Shown here piece by piece: positions 37,319 through 45,219 of a stretch of 64,000 bases of DNA. A model generated the notes under the pieces. The model was not told the DNA's origin. It made no database searches and was given only the letters and a program-made list of their open reading frames with translations. Each line of letters opens with the position of its first letter. The first letter of the stretch is position 1. The position numbers were made by a program, and so were the translations under genes. Source of the DNA: CAUYXJ01 sp963577065 (GTDB taxonomy: Bacteria; Chloroflexota; Dehalococcoidia; Tepidiformales; Tepidiformaceae); contig CAUYXJ010000002.1 of assembly GCA_963577065.1 (NCBI GenBank), forward strand, positions 1 through 64,000, in the 5' to 3' direction.

Positions 37319-37943
37319 CAGAGGGCGCCTTGCTCCCGCGTTGCTCGCGGCCCTCGCCCTGACACTCTCGGTGGTCCCTGGCGTCGCGGGCGGCCCCCAG
37401 CGCGCGGACGCGCAGTCCCGCTGCGCTGGGTTCCCAGCCCTCGCTGACATCACGACGGTGTCGCTCGAAGGTTTCGACGTGATCGTCATCGGGATCTGGG
37501 TTGCAGCGCCCGACGGGCGAACGGCGATCGAGCCAGAGGCATTCCTGAAGGGGCCCGCGATCGCGACGCCATTGCTTCTGGGTGAGCCGCGGGGCGATCC
37601 CCAGAGCGAGTGTCCGCCGGCCCTGCTGGTTTCGGGCACGCGCGTGCTCGCGGCGCTGCGACCCGGGCCTGACGCGCCCCTCCACCCGGACATCCATACC
37701 GTGTTCGTGCTCGAAGAGGGCAGCGCCTCGCACCCGAACGGTGGCGAGAGCCTGGCCGAGGCCGCGCTCATCGATCGCATCCGTGGCGTCACGAATCAGT
37801 ACGCCGTTCCCGCTGCAACCGCCGGCGAAGGCGCGTCGATCGACTGGCTGCGGGTCGTGCTGCCGGTAGCTGGGGCCGTGCTGGGCATCTTCGTCGCGGG
37901 TCTCGTCCTGATGCGGATTTGGCACCGCATCGACCCTACCTGA
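37305..37943 (+). CDS. Secreted protein with C-terminal membrane anchor
   Basis: A 212-residue protein. N-terminal signal peptide with Arg-rich start and cleavage near ADAQS, a ~140-residue extracytoplasmic domain containing two Cys (in SRCAGF and SECPPA), and a C-terminal transmembrane helix followed by a short basic end. No family recognised. The start lies inside the methyltransferase gene, so the two are probably coupled. Confidence 0.55.
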   Translation: MRSLSRGRLAPALLAALALTLSVVPGVAGGPQRADAQSRCAGFPALADITTVSLEGFDVIVIGIWVAAPDGRTAIEPEAFLKGPAIATPLLLGEPRGDPQSECPPALLVSGTRVLAALRPGPDAPLHPDIHTVFVLEEGSASHPNGGESLAEAALIDRIRGVTNQYAVPAATAGEGASIDWLRVVLPVAGAVLGIFVAGLVLMRIWHRIDPT

Positions 37944-37947
37944 AACG

Positions 37948-38739
37948 CTAACGAAGCCCCTCGAGGACGTTCGCCACGATGTCCTCCTCGTCCGGCAGGA
38001 TCTCGTCCGCAGCTTCGTGCGCGTAGCGGTCGCCCTTGGCCATCGCCAGTCCCCGCCCCGCCCAGGCGAGCATCGAAGCGTCGTTGACGCTGTCGCCGAT
38101 CGCGAGCGTCTCGTGGCGGGGCACGCCCAAGTCGTCTGCCACCAGCGCGAGCGCCCGCCCCTTGCTCGCCGTGGGCGAGATCGCGACCGTCACGGCGGGG
38201 AAGTCGAGCAGGTGGAGACGGTCTCCGTGCGCCTCCGCCAACGCTTGGTGGATCGCCGGAGAGCGCTTGCGGTCCCCCAAAACGCCGACGCCGTTCGGGG
38301 GGATCCCGAGGGCTTCGGGCGCGGCATCATATTCCGGGGTGACCCCGCACATCTCGCCATAGCTGCGTGTGGCCGGCGTCTCCTTGGTCACGGCGTAGCG
38401 GCTCGTCCCGAACCATTCGTACTCGTGGCCCTCGTCGCGGGCGTAGGTGACGACCGCCCGTGCCAGCGATGCCTCGAGCCGGACCTCGTGGACGACCTCC
38501 CCCGCGGCGCTCGCGACGACGCACCCCTCCTGCGCGATCAGGGGGCCTGCGAGCCGCAGCTCCTGGGCGATTCGCGCCGTGCCGGGGTGCATGCGCCCAG
38601 ACGCGAGGACGACCGCGATCCCGCGCCCCGCGAGCGCAGCCACGGCGCTGCGGAGCCGCGGCGAGAGCGCCCCTTCGTGTGGCCCCTCGAACGGCAGGAG
38701 CGTTCCGTCGATGTCGAGCGCGATCAGCTTTACCGCCAT
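37948..38739 (-). CDS. HAD-superfamily (Cof-type) hydrolase
   Basis: A 263-residue phosphatase. Motif I LIALDIDGTLL with both Asp, motif II VVLASGRM, the IIB cap between, motif III Lys in ASKGRAL, and motif IV LAIGDSVNDASMLAWAG. The ATG at 38739 lies 10 bp inside prmC; longer frames antisense to nothing useful are rejected. Likely a sugar-phosphate or nucleotide phosphatase. Confidence 0.85.
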   Translation of the reverse strand: MAVKLIALDIDGTLLPFEGPHEGALSPRLRSAVAALAGRGIAVVLASGRMHPGTARIAQELRLAGPLIAQEGCVVASAAGEVVHEVRLEASLARAVVTYARDEGHEYEWFGTSRYAVTKETPATRSYGEMCGVTPEYDAAPEALGIPPNGVGVLGDRKRSPAIHQALAEAHGDRLHLLDFPAVTVAISPTASKGRALALVADDLGVPRHETLAIGDSVNDASMLAWAGRGLAMAKGDRYAHEAADEILPDEEDIVANVLEGLR

Positions 38740-39551
38740 CGCGCGGTCACCACCCGCTCCCAGCCCACGAGGTCGTGCTCGATTCCGGCTTCCCCTCCCA
38801 GCCGAGTGACGTACTCCGCGAGTTTTCGCGCCTGGCCCAGCCCCAGCTCGAAGGCCACGAGGCGAGGGCGCAGACGGGCGGCACAGTCGTCGAGCACGGC
38901 CCGAACGAGGTCGAGGCCGTCTTCGCCTCCGTCCAGCGCGACATGCGGCTCCCAGCCGCGGACCTCGGGCTGCAGCTCCGGGATTACGCCCGTGGGAACG
39001 TAGGGCAGATTCGAGAGGATGACATCCGCGCGGGCGAGCGCGTGGCCGAGGTCGGCCCGCACCAGCTCGACCGCTGCCCCATGACGCGCGACGTTCGTGG
39101 CCGCCAGTCGCAAGGCGTCGGCGCTGAAGTCGGTCGCCACGATCCGCGCGCCCGGCGCCGCCATGGCCAGAGCGATGGCGATGTTCCCGCAACCCGTGCC
39201 CATGTCCACGACGACCGACTCCGGGGCACGCTCGAGCTCGGCCAGGCCCAGTTCGACCAGCAACTCCGTCTCGGGGCGGGGGATGAGGGCGCCGGGGCCG
39301 ACGGTGAAGTCGAGCCCGCGGAACTCCCGCAGGCCGGTCAGGTAGGGTGTCGGCTCGCGCTGGAGGCGTCGCGCGACGAGTTCGACCAGGCGCTCCTGCG
39401 AGGCTTCGTCGACCGATTCGTCGGCGAAGTAGGCGCTGCGGCTGAGGCCGCTGGCGTGGCGCGTGAGCACCTCCGCCTCCATCGCGGCGTCCTGGATCCC
39501 CGCGGCTTCCAGCTGCTCGCGCGCTTCCGCGGCGGCGGCGCGCGCCTTCAC
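38730..39551 (-). CDS. prmC: Release factor glutamine methyltransferase PrmC
   Basis: A 273-residue enzyme that methylates the GGQ glutamine of release factors. N-terminal helical domain, then LIPRPETELLVE, motif I VVDMGTGCGNIAIALA, and the catalytic loop ILSNLPYVP. The usual NPPY reads NLPY here. Directly downstream of its substrate gene prfA (4-bp overlap), which strongly supports the call. Confidence 0.9.
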   Translation of the reverse strand: MKARAAAAEAREQLEAAGIQDAAMEAEVLTRHASGLSRSAYFADESVDEASQERLVELVARRLQREPTPYLTGLREFRGLDFTVGPGALIPRPETELLVELGLAELERAPESVVVDMGTGCGNIAIALAMAAPGARIVATDFSADALRLAATNVARHGAAVELVRADLGHALARADVILSNLPYVPTGVIPELQPEVRGWEPHVALDGGEDGLDLVRAVLDDCAARLRPRLVAFELGLGQARKLAEYVTRLGGEAGIEHDLVGWERVVTARWR

Positions 39552-40624
39552 GCGGTGGCCTGGAGCCGCTCCGCCTCTTCCGCTGCCGCTACCGCATCGA
39601 TGATGTCGTCGATGTTGCCATCCAGCCGGTCGGGCACGTTGTGCACGGTCAGCGGGATGCGATGGTCGGTGATCCGGTCCTGGGGGAAGTTGTACGTGCG
39701 GATCTTCTCGCTGCGGTCGCCGCTCCCGACCTGCGAGCGGCGCTCGGCCGTGAGCTCGCTCTCGCGCTTCTCTTGTTCGGCGGCAAGCAGCCGAGAGCGC
39801 AGGACGGTCATCGCCTTAATGCGGTTCTTCAGCTGCGAGCGTTCATCCTGACAGATGGCGACCTGCCCCGAGGGGATGTGCGTGATGCGCACGGCCGTGG
39901 CGACCTTGTTCACGTTCTGGCCGCCGGCTCCGGAGGCGTGGAAGATGTCGATGCGCAGGTCTTTGTCCTCGACTTCGATGTCGACCTCTTCGGCTTCGGG
40001 CAGGACCGCGACGGTCGCTGTCGAGGTGTGGATCCGCCCTTGCGCTTCGGTCTCGGGCACCCGCTGGACGCGATGGACGCCGCTTTCGTACTTCAGCCGC
40101 GAGTACGCCTGCTTCCCTTTGACGCTGAAGATCGCCTCTTTGTAGCCGCCCCGCCCGGTGTCGGAGACGCTGATGATCTCGGTCTTCCAGCCTTGGCGCT
40201 CGCCGTAGCGGAAGTAGGCGCGATAGAGCTCCTGCGCGAAGAGGGCAGCCTCCTCGCCACCGGTGCCGGCACGGATCTCCATGATTACGTTGCGCTCGTC
40301 ACGGGGGTCTTTGGGCAGGAGTGCCCGCAGGATCTGCTCGTCCAGGGCAGCGAGCTGTTCCGTCGCGGTGTCGGCTTCCACCTCCGCGAGTTCGCGGATC
40401 TCCTCGTCGCCGTCAGCGAGCAGGGCCTGCGCGTCTTCGCGAGCGCTCTCCGCCTCGGCGTACTCGACGATCAGCTGCACCATCGGCGCGATCTCCGATC
40501 GCTCCTTCGCGAGCTGCCCCATCTTGTCGTAATCCGCCGCGACCTCCGGCTCTCCCATCTGGTTGGTGATTGCGTCGAAGCGGGTCTGGAGCTCGGTGAG
40601 ACGGCGGCGGACGGCCTCTTCCAT
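39548..40624 (-). CDS. prfA: Peptide chain release factor 1
   Basis: A 358-residue factor recognising UAA and UAG. GGQ loop in ASGAGGQNVNKV (about residues 225-235), preceded by GRIHTSTATVAVLPE. Domain 1 coiled helices at the N-terminus. Many genes here end in TAG, in keeping with an active RF1. ATG at 40624 with no clear ribosome site. Confidence 0.94.
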   Translation of the reverse strand: MEEAVRRRLTELQTRFDAITNQMGEPEVAADYDKMGQLAKERSEIAPMVQLIVEYAEAESAREDAQALLADGDEEIRELAEVEADTATEQLAALDEQILRALLPKDPRDERNVIMEIRAGTGGEEAALFAQELYRAYFRYGERQGWKTEIISVSDTGRGGYKEAIFSVKGKQAYSRLKYESGVHRVQRVPETEAQGRIHTSTATVAVLPEAEEVDIEVEDKDLRIDIFHASGAGGQNVNKVATAVRITHIPSGQVAICQDERSQLKNRIKAMTVLRSRLLAAEQEKRESELTAERRSQVGSGDRSEKIRTYNFPQDRITDHRIPLTVHNVPDRLDGNIDDIIDAVAAAEEAERLQATA

Positions 40625-40672
40625 GGAGCTATTGTGCGTCGGGCGGCGTCTTCGTGCTTAGCTCGACGGCGC

Positions 40673-41959
40673 CTAGGTCGCCTGCTCCCGGGCGCGCGCG
40701 GAGACGCGATCGCTGAGGTCGCCGAGAGCGACCTCTTCCTGCGCGCCTTCCCCGCGCAGGTCTTTCAGCGCCGCCGTCCCCCGCCCCACCTCGTCCTCCC
40801 CGATGATGACGGCGAAACGCGCGCCGCTGCCGTTTGCGCGCCGCATCTGCGCCTTGAAGGACCGTCCCGACTCGCCGACGAGCGTGGCCAGGCCCACTGC
40901 CCGCAGACCGCTGGCGGCGCGGATCGCGGCGCGGCCGGCCTCCGCCCCGGCGTGGACGACGAACACATCGAGGGCCGCAGGCTCCGGGACGCCCACCTCC
41001 TGGCGCTTCATCTCGAGGATGATGCGTTCGAGGCCGGTAGCGAAGCCGACGCCAGGCGTAGGTGGGCCTCCGATCACTTCGAACAGCCCGTCGTAGCGTC
41101 CGCCCCCGCCCATCACCGCCTGGGCCCGCTCGTCGCCTGCTGGAACGAGCTCCCAGACGGTTCGGTTGTAGTAGTCGAGGCCGCGCACCAGCAAGGGGTC
41201 GAGCTCGTACGGAATCTCCACGGCGCTGAGGGCTTCCTGGACGGACGTGAGGTGGGCGGCCGCCTCGTCGCTGAGGTCGTCGAGGAGTTTGGGCGCGGAC
41301 GCCTTGAATGGCTGATCGCGCTCCTCCTTGCTATCGAGGAGGCGCAGCGGATTGCGTTCGAGCCGGAGCTGGCTCTCGGCGGAAAGCTGGTCGGCGACCG
41401 GGCGGTAGTGGGCCTTCAGGCGCTCGACGTAGTCGCTCCGCGGTCCCGGATCGTCGATCGAGGCGAGCCGCACGACGATGCCGGTCAGGCCGAGCCGTTC
41501 GTAGAGCCGCCACTGCAGCTCGATCAGTTCCGCATCGACGGAAGGATCGGCCGAGCCGATCGCCTCGCAGTCGAACTGCACGAACTGGCGGTAGCGCCCC
41601 TTCTGGGGCCGGTCGTAGCGGAACATGCGATCGCTCGTGAACAGGCGAACGGGTTGCGGGCGGCTGCCCAGGCCGTGTTCGAGGTAGGCGCGGCAGATGG
41701 CGGGCGTCGCTTCGGGCTTGAGGGCGAGGGGTTCGCCGCCGCGGTCCTCGAAGACGTACATCTCCTTCTCGACGATGTCGGTGGTGTCGCCCGTGCCTTT
41801 CTCGAAGAGCGCGGCGTCCTCGAACGTGGGCGTGTCGATGCGGGCGTAGCCGAAGAGGCGCGTGATCTCGGCGATTGCGTCGTGGATCGCCTGCCAGTAG
41901 GGCTGATCCTCGGGGAGGATGTCCTCGGTCCCGCGTGGTGTCTGGAAGCGGCCACTCAT
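40673..41959 (-). CDS. hisS: Histidyl-tRNA synthetase
   Basis: A 428-residue class II synthetase. Opens FQTPRGTEDILPED; motif 2 FTSDRMFRYDRPQKGRYRQF; HisA loop LVRGLDYYNRTVWE; motif 3 near GGGGRYDGL and GFATGLERI; C-terminal anticodon domain with DVFVVHAG. A 14-bp repeat array lies just upstream of its start. Confidence 0.94.
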   Translation of the reverse strand: MSGRFQTPRGTEDILPEDQPYWQAIHDAIAEITRLFGYARIDTPTFEDAALFEKGTGDTTDIVEKEMYVFEDRGGEPLALKPEATPAICRAYLEHGLGSRPQPVRLFTSDRMFRYDRPQKGRYRQFVQFDCEAIGSADPSVDAELIELQWRLYERLGLTGIVVRLASIDDPGPRSDYVERLKAHYRPVADQLSAESQLRLERNPLRLLDSKEERDQPFKASAPKLLDDLSDEAAAHLTSVQEALSAVEIPYELDPLLVRGLDYYNRTVWELVPAGDERAQAVMGGGGRYDGLFEVIGGPPTPGVGFATGLERIILEMKRQEVGVPEPAALDVFVVHAGAEAGRAAIRAASGLRAVGLATLVGESGRSFKAQMRRANGSGARFAVIIGEDEVGRGTAALKDLRGEGAQEEVALGDLSDRVSARAREQAT

Positions 41960-41972
41960 ATGTACCCTCTCG

Positions 41973-42028
41973 GCTTTGCTTTCTCAGCTCTACGTTCTCG
42001 GCTCTACGTTCTCGGCTCTACCTTCTAG
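41973..42028. repeat. 14-bp tandem repeat, about 4 copies
   Basis: Units of GCTCTACGTTCTCG begin at 41987, 42001 and 42015, with a more diverged copy at 41973. Each unit divides into two heptads. The array lies between the divergent hisS and rel genes. Confidence 0.9.
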
Positions 42029-42096
42029 GCTCTGCCTATCCGGTGAGCTTGGACCCGATGGTAAAATAGCGGCATAACGCCCCAACGAGAAAGCGC

Positions 42097-44304
42097 CTGA
42101 CCGCCCTAACGAGTCCTCAAGACCCCCCGGCCATCGCCGCCGTTCTCGAGCGAGCAAGGAGCTACCTGCCCGCCGAACGCGTCGCGCTAATCAGCGACGC
42201 CTACGTCTTCGCCGCGCAGAGCCACCAGGGGCAGGTGCGTCTGACCGGCGATCCGTACATCACTCACCCCATCGGGGTGACCGAGCTCGTTACCGACCTC
42301 GAACTCGACCAGGCGGCCCTGGCGGCGGCGCTCCTCCACGATGTCCAGGAGGACTGCGGCGTTCCCAATGCGGTCATCGCCGAACGCTTTGGTGACGATG
42401 TCGCCCAGCTCGTCGAGGGCCTCACCAAGCTCGACAGGCTGCCCCTCCACGTCGGCGAAGAGGACGGTCCCGGTGCGGGCGTCCAGGCGCAGAACCTTCG
42501 CAAGATGTTCCTCGCCATGGCCGAAGATGTTCGCGTCGTCCTGATCAAGCTCTGCGACCGCCTCCATAACATGCGCACGCTTTGGGCGCTCCCGCCCGAC
42601 AAGCAACGCCGGATCGCCCACGAAACGATGGAGATTTTCGCGCCGCTTGCGAACCGCCTTGGCATTTGGCAGATCAAGTGGGAACTCGAAGATCTCGCCT
42701 TCCGCTACCTCGAGCCCGAGCGCTACCAGGAGATCGCCGCCCGCCTCGATGCCACGCGCCCCGCGCGCGAACGCTACATCGAGGACGCGGCCGCGGTGCT
42801 GCGGACGGATCTCGCGACCGCAGGCGTGTCAGCCGACGTCACCGGCCGGGCGAAGCACATCTACTCCATTCACGACAAGCTCAAACGCTACGGCCGCGAG
42901 GCCAAGTCGTTCGATGAGATCCACGACCTCCTTGCGCTCCGTGTCCTCGTGCGCACCGTTGCCGATTGCTACGCCGCCCTGGGGGTCGTGCATTCGACCT
43001 GGCGTCCGCTCCCAGGCCAGTTCGACGACTACATCGCCAGCCCCAAGGACAGCATGTACCAGTCGCTCCACACCACGGTCGTTGGCGTTGGGGCACGACC
43101 GGTCGAGGTCCAGATTCGGACCTATGAGATGCATCGCATCGCCGAGTACGGCGTCGCCGCCCACTGGCGCTACAAGGATGGAGGCCAGCGCTCATCGCAG
43201 GACGAAGAGCGCATCTCCTGGCTTCGCCAGCTCCTGGAGTGGCAGCGCGAGCTTGCCGGGGCGGAAGAGTTCGTCGAGACGGTCAAGACCGACGTGTTCA
43301 ACGACCAGGTCTTTGTGCTCTCGCCAAAGGGCGATGTGCTGGACCTGCCCGCCGAGGCGACGCCCCTCGATTTCGCCTACCGCATCCACACCGACCTCGG
43401 GCATCAGACGATCGGGGCCAAGGTGAACGGGAGGATGGTGGCGCTCAATACCGCGCTTCACAACGGCGACGTTGTCGAAATCATGCGCAGCCGCGCGCGC
43501 AATGGCCCTTCACGGGACTGGCTGAGTGAGAGCCTCGGCTACCTGCGTACTACCAACGCTCGCCAAAAGGTGCGGCAGTGGTTTCGCAAGCAGCAGCGCG
43601 AGGAGAGCGTCGAGCGTGGTCGGGAGATGGTCGAGCGCGAAATGCGCCGTCTCGCGATCAAGCTCGCCGACCACCAAGACGAAGTGCTCGCGCTCTTCCC
43701 GGGGAAGAGCTGGGACGATCTCCTTGCGGGGATCGGCTACGGCGATATCGGCATCGAGTCGTTCACGCACAAGGCGAGCGGGCTCCTTCAGGAGCGCGAG
43801 GAGAGTGCGCGGTCGCCGGACGACATCCCGGTCAGCCCCCCCTCGCGCGGGGCCAGTGACGGCACGGGGCTGCGGGTGTCAGGTCTGAGCGACCTCGAAA
43901 TCACCCTCGCGCGGTGCTGCAATCCTGTCCCCGGCGACAGCGTCCGCGGCTACGTGACGCGCAGCCGCGGTGTCACCGTCCACCGTGCGGATTGCCATAA
44001 CGTGCTGCATGAGCGGGAGCGGGACCGACTCGTCGATGTCGAGTGGGGCACGACCGATGAGCGGCGCTACCCCGCATCGATCCACGTCGAGGCCTGGGAC
44101 CGGGTCGGGCTCCTGCGCGATATCAGCACGCTCGTGGCCGAAGAGCACGTGAACATGGTCGGCGTGAGCACGACCGAGAACGGCGACGGCACCGTCACGG
44201 TGCTCGCGACGCTGGAAACGAGCGGCATCGCCCAGATCTCACGTCTGCTCACGCGGATGGAGACGATTCGCGGCGTTCGCAACTGCGCCCGCAAGTCTTC
44301 CTAG
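42097..44304 (+). CDS. rel: Bifunctional (p)ppGpp synthetase/hydrolase, Rel type
   Basis: About 735 residues if started at CTG 42097. Domains: HD hydrolase with AALLHDVQED (HD and ED present, so hydrolysis is likely), synthetase with YGREAKSFDEIHDLLALRVLV, TGS with FAYRIHTDLGHQTIGAKVNG, zinc-finger-like CCNPVPGDSVRGYVT, and a C-terminal ACT. The frame opens after TAG at 42067, yet the first ATG/GTG/TTG in it is GTG 42235, which would remove conserved N-terminal residues (DAYVFAAQSHQGQ). A non-standard start is therefore likely; CTG 42097 with GAGAAAG upstream is my best choice. TAAAAT at 42062-42067 could be its -10. Confidence 0.88.
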   Translation: MTALTSPQDPPAIAAVLERARSYLPAERVALISDAYVFAAQSHQGQVRLTGDPYITHPIGVTELVTDLELDQAALAAALLHDVQEDCGVPNAVIAERFGDDVAQLVEGLTKLDRLPLHVGEEDGPGAGVQAQNLRKMFLAMAEDVRVVLIKLCDRLHNMRTLWALPPDKQRRIAHETMEIFAPLANRLGIWQIKWELEDLAFRYLEPERYQEIAARLDATRPARERYIEDAAAVLRTDLATAGVSADVTGRAKHIYSIHDKLKRYGREAKSFDEIHDLLALRVLVRTVADCYAALGVVHSTWRPLPGQFDDYIASPKDSMYQSLHTTVVGVGARPVEVQIRTYEMHRIAEYGVAAHWRYKDGGQRSSQDEERISWLRQLLEWQRELAGAEEFVETVKTDVFNDQVFVLSPKGDVLDLPAEATPLDFAYRIHTDLGHQTIGAKVNGRMVALNTALHNGDVVEIMRSRARNGPSRDWLSESLGYLRTTNARQKVRQWFRKQQREESVERGREMVEREMRRLAIKLADHQDEVLALFPGKSWDDLLAGIGYGDIGIESFTHKASGLLQEREESARSPDDIPVSPPSRGASDGTGLRVSGLSDLEITLARCCNPVPGDSVRGYVTRSRGVTVHRADCHNVLHERERDRLVDVEWGTTDERRYPASIHVEAWDRVGLLRDISTLVAEEHVNMVGVSTTENGDGTVTVLATLETSGIAQISRLLTRMETIRGVRNCARKSS

Positions 44305-44387
44305 CCTCGCGATCCGGCCTGCCCTAGCCAGAATGCGGTCGGGGCCGCCTCGGCGCCCCAGCGACGGCCGCGGGAAGCCGGTCGGGC

Positions 44388-44407
44388 CTAGCGCCGCGCG
44401 GCGCTAG
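44388..44407. repeat. 20-bp perfect palindrome
   Basis: CTAGCGCCGC followed by its exact complement. It contains the stop codon of the small minus-strand gene and lies 84 bp past the rel stop, so it may end transcription from one or both sides, though no T-run follows. Confidence 0.7.
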
Positions 44408-44618
44408 CACCCGCGCGACGCAGGCCCTCCGGATGTCGGCCACCCGGACGCGCAGATGCCAGCTGCCGGTGTGAGGGAGAGCTCGGTCGCAGGCGGGCAC
44501 CCAGCCAACCCGCCCCGCCGCTATCGGCGAGCGCCGAGCGAACCACCGCCCCGAAGAGGATCAGCGCCGCCCCGACCAACAGGGCGTCGAAGATGATCGT
44601 AAGAGCGGGGTTCACCAT
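44388..44618 (-). CDS. Small membrane protein under a LexA-type box
   Basis: A 76-residue ORF. The hydrophobic segment IIFDALLVGAALILFGAVV (about residues 8-26) is flanked by a short N-terminus and an Arg/Pro/Ser-rich tail, as in a single-pass protein with a basic cytoplasmic or exposed tail. No family recognised. Its start lies 31 bp from a -10 whose promoter spacer is a perfect CGAAC-N4-GTTCG box. Small membrane proteins with such control in other bacteria stop cell division or lower membrane potential during SOS; that role here is inference. ATG 44618 or GTG 44615 could start; the ribosome site is weak. Confidence 0.5.
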   Translation of the reverse strand: MVNPALTIIFDALLVGAALILFGAVVRSALADSGGAGWLGARLRPSSPSHRQLASARPGGRHPEGLRRAGASAARR

Positions 44619-44648
44619 TGCTAGTACATCCGTTCGAGTGGTCAGGGG

Positions 44649-44677
44649 ACCGTACCGAACGTCTGTTCGGATGTCAA
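44649..44677 (-). promoter_or_regulatory. Promoter with embedded LexA (SOS) operator
   Basis: On the minus strand, TTGACA (44672-44677) and TACGGT (44649-44654) lie 17 bp apart. The spacer contains a perfect 16-bp palindrome, CCGAAC-GTCT-GTTCGG as read on the plus strand (44655-44670), matching the Gram-positive LexA consensus CGAAC-N4-GTTCG. A weaker box lies just upstream of the -35 (near 44677-44690), and another, CGAACGGATGTAC on the minus strand, is at 44624-44636 in the leader. Confidence 0.75.
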
Positions 44678-44696
44678 CACATATGTTCTGAGGGGC

Positions 44697-45176
44697 TTAC
44701 TCGACTCGCTCGCGGTACTGGATGGCCTCGCCGACGTGCGCGGCGCTGAGCACCTCGCTGGTGTCGAAGTCGGCGATCGTGCGGGCGACCTTGAGAACGC
44801 GGTGAAAGGCGCGGGCAGAGAGCGCGAGCTGGCGGACGGCAGCGCGCAGGAGCTCTTCGGCATCACCGGCCAGCCGCGCCTGCGCGTGCTCGCGCACTTC
44901 GGCCGGCCCCATTTCCGCGTTCAGTTGGATCCCGGTGCCCGCGAAGCGGTCGCGCTGGATCGCACGCACGTCCCGAACGCGGGCGGCGACGACGGCCGAA
45001 GGCTCCTCGCTCGACAGCGTGGCAAGCTTCTCGTAATCGACGCGGGGCACGTCGACAAAGAGGTCGATGCGGTCGAGCACCGGTCCCGAGATCCGGCGTT
45101 GGTACCGAGACGCCGCCGACGGCGGGCAGGTGCACTCCCGCGTGGGGTCGCCGCGATAGCCGCAGGGGCACCCGTG
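44697..45176 (-). pseudogene. comM: comM (Mg-chelatase-like AAA protein), C-terminal remnant
   Basis: The frame encodes the end of ComM: CPCGYRGDP, a second Cys pair in ECTCP, SRYQRRISGPVLDRIDLFV, then the C-terminal domain with LSARAFHRVLKVARTIADF and EAIQYRE. ComM is a hexameric helicase for branch migration in natural transformation. Homology starts abruptly near 45176; the N-terminal ~370 residues with Walker A and B are absent, and the frame upstream meets a TGA at 45225. An accessory gene begins at 45220 on the other strand. comM is a known insertion site for genomic islands (AbaR islands in Acinetobacter), so this is a likely island junction. Confidence 0.8.
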
Positions 45177-45219
45177 CAGGTCAGGACTCCAACGTCGTCC
45201 GGCGGGTGTTGGTGCTGTA

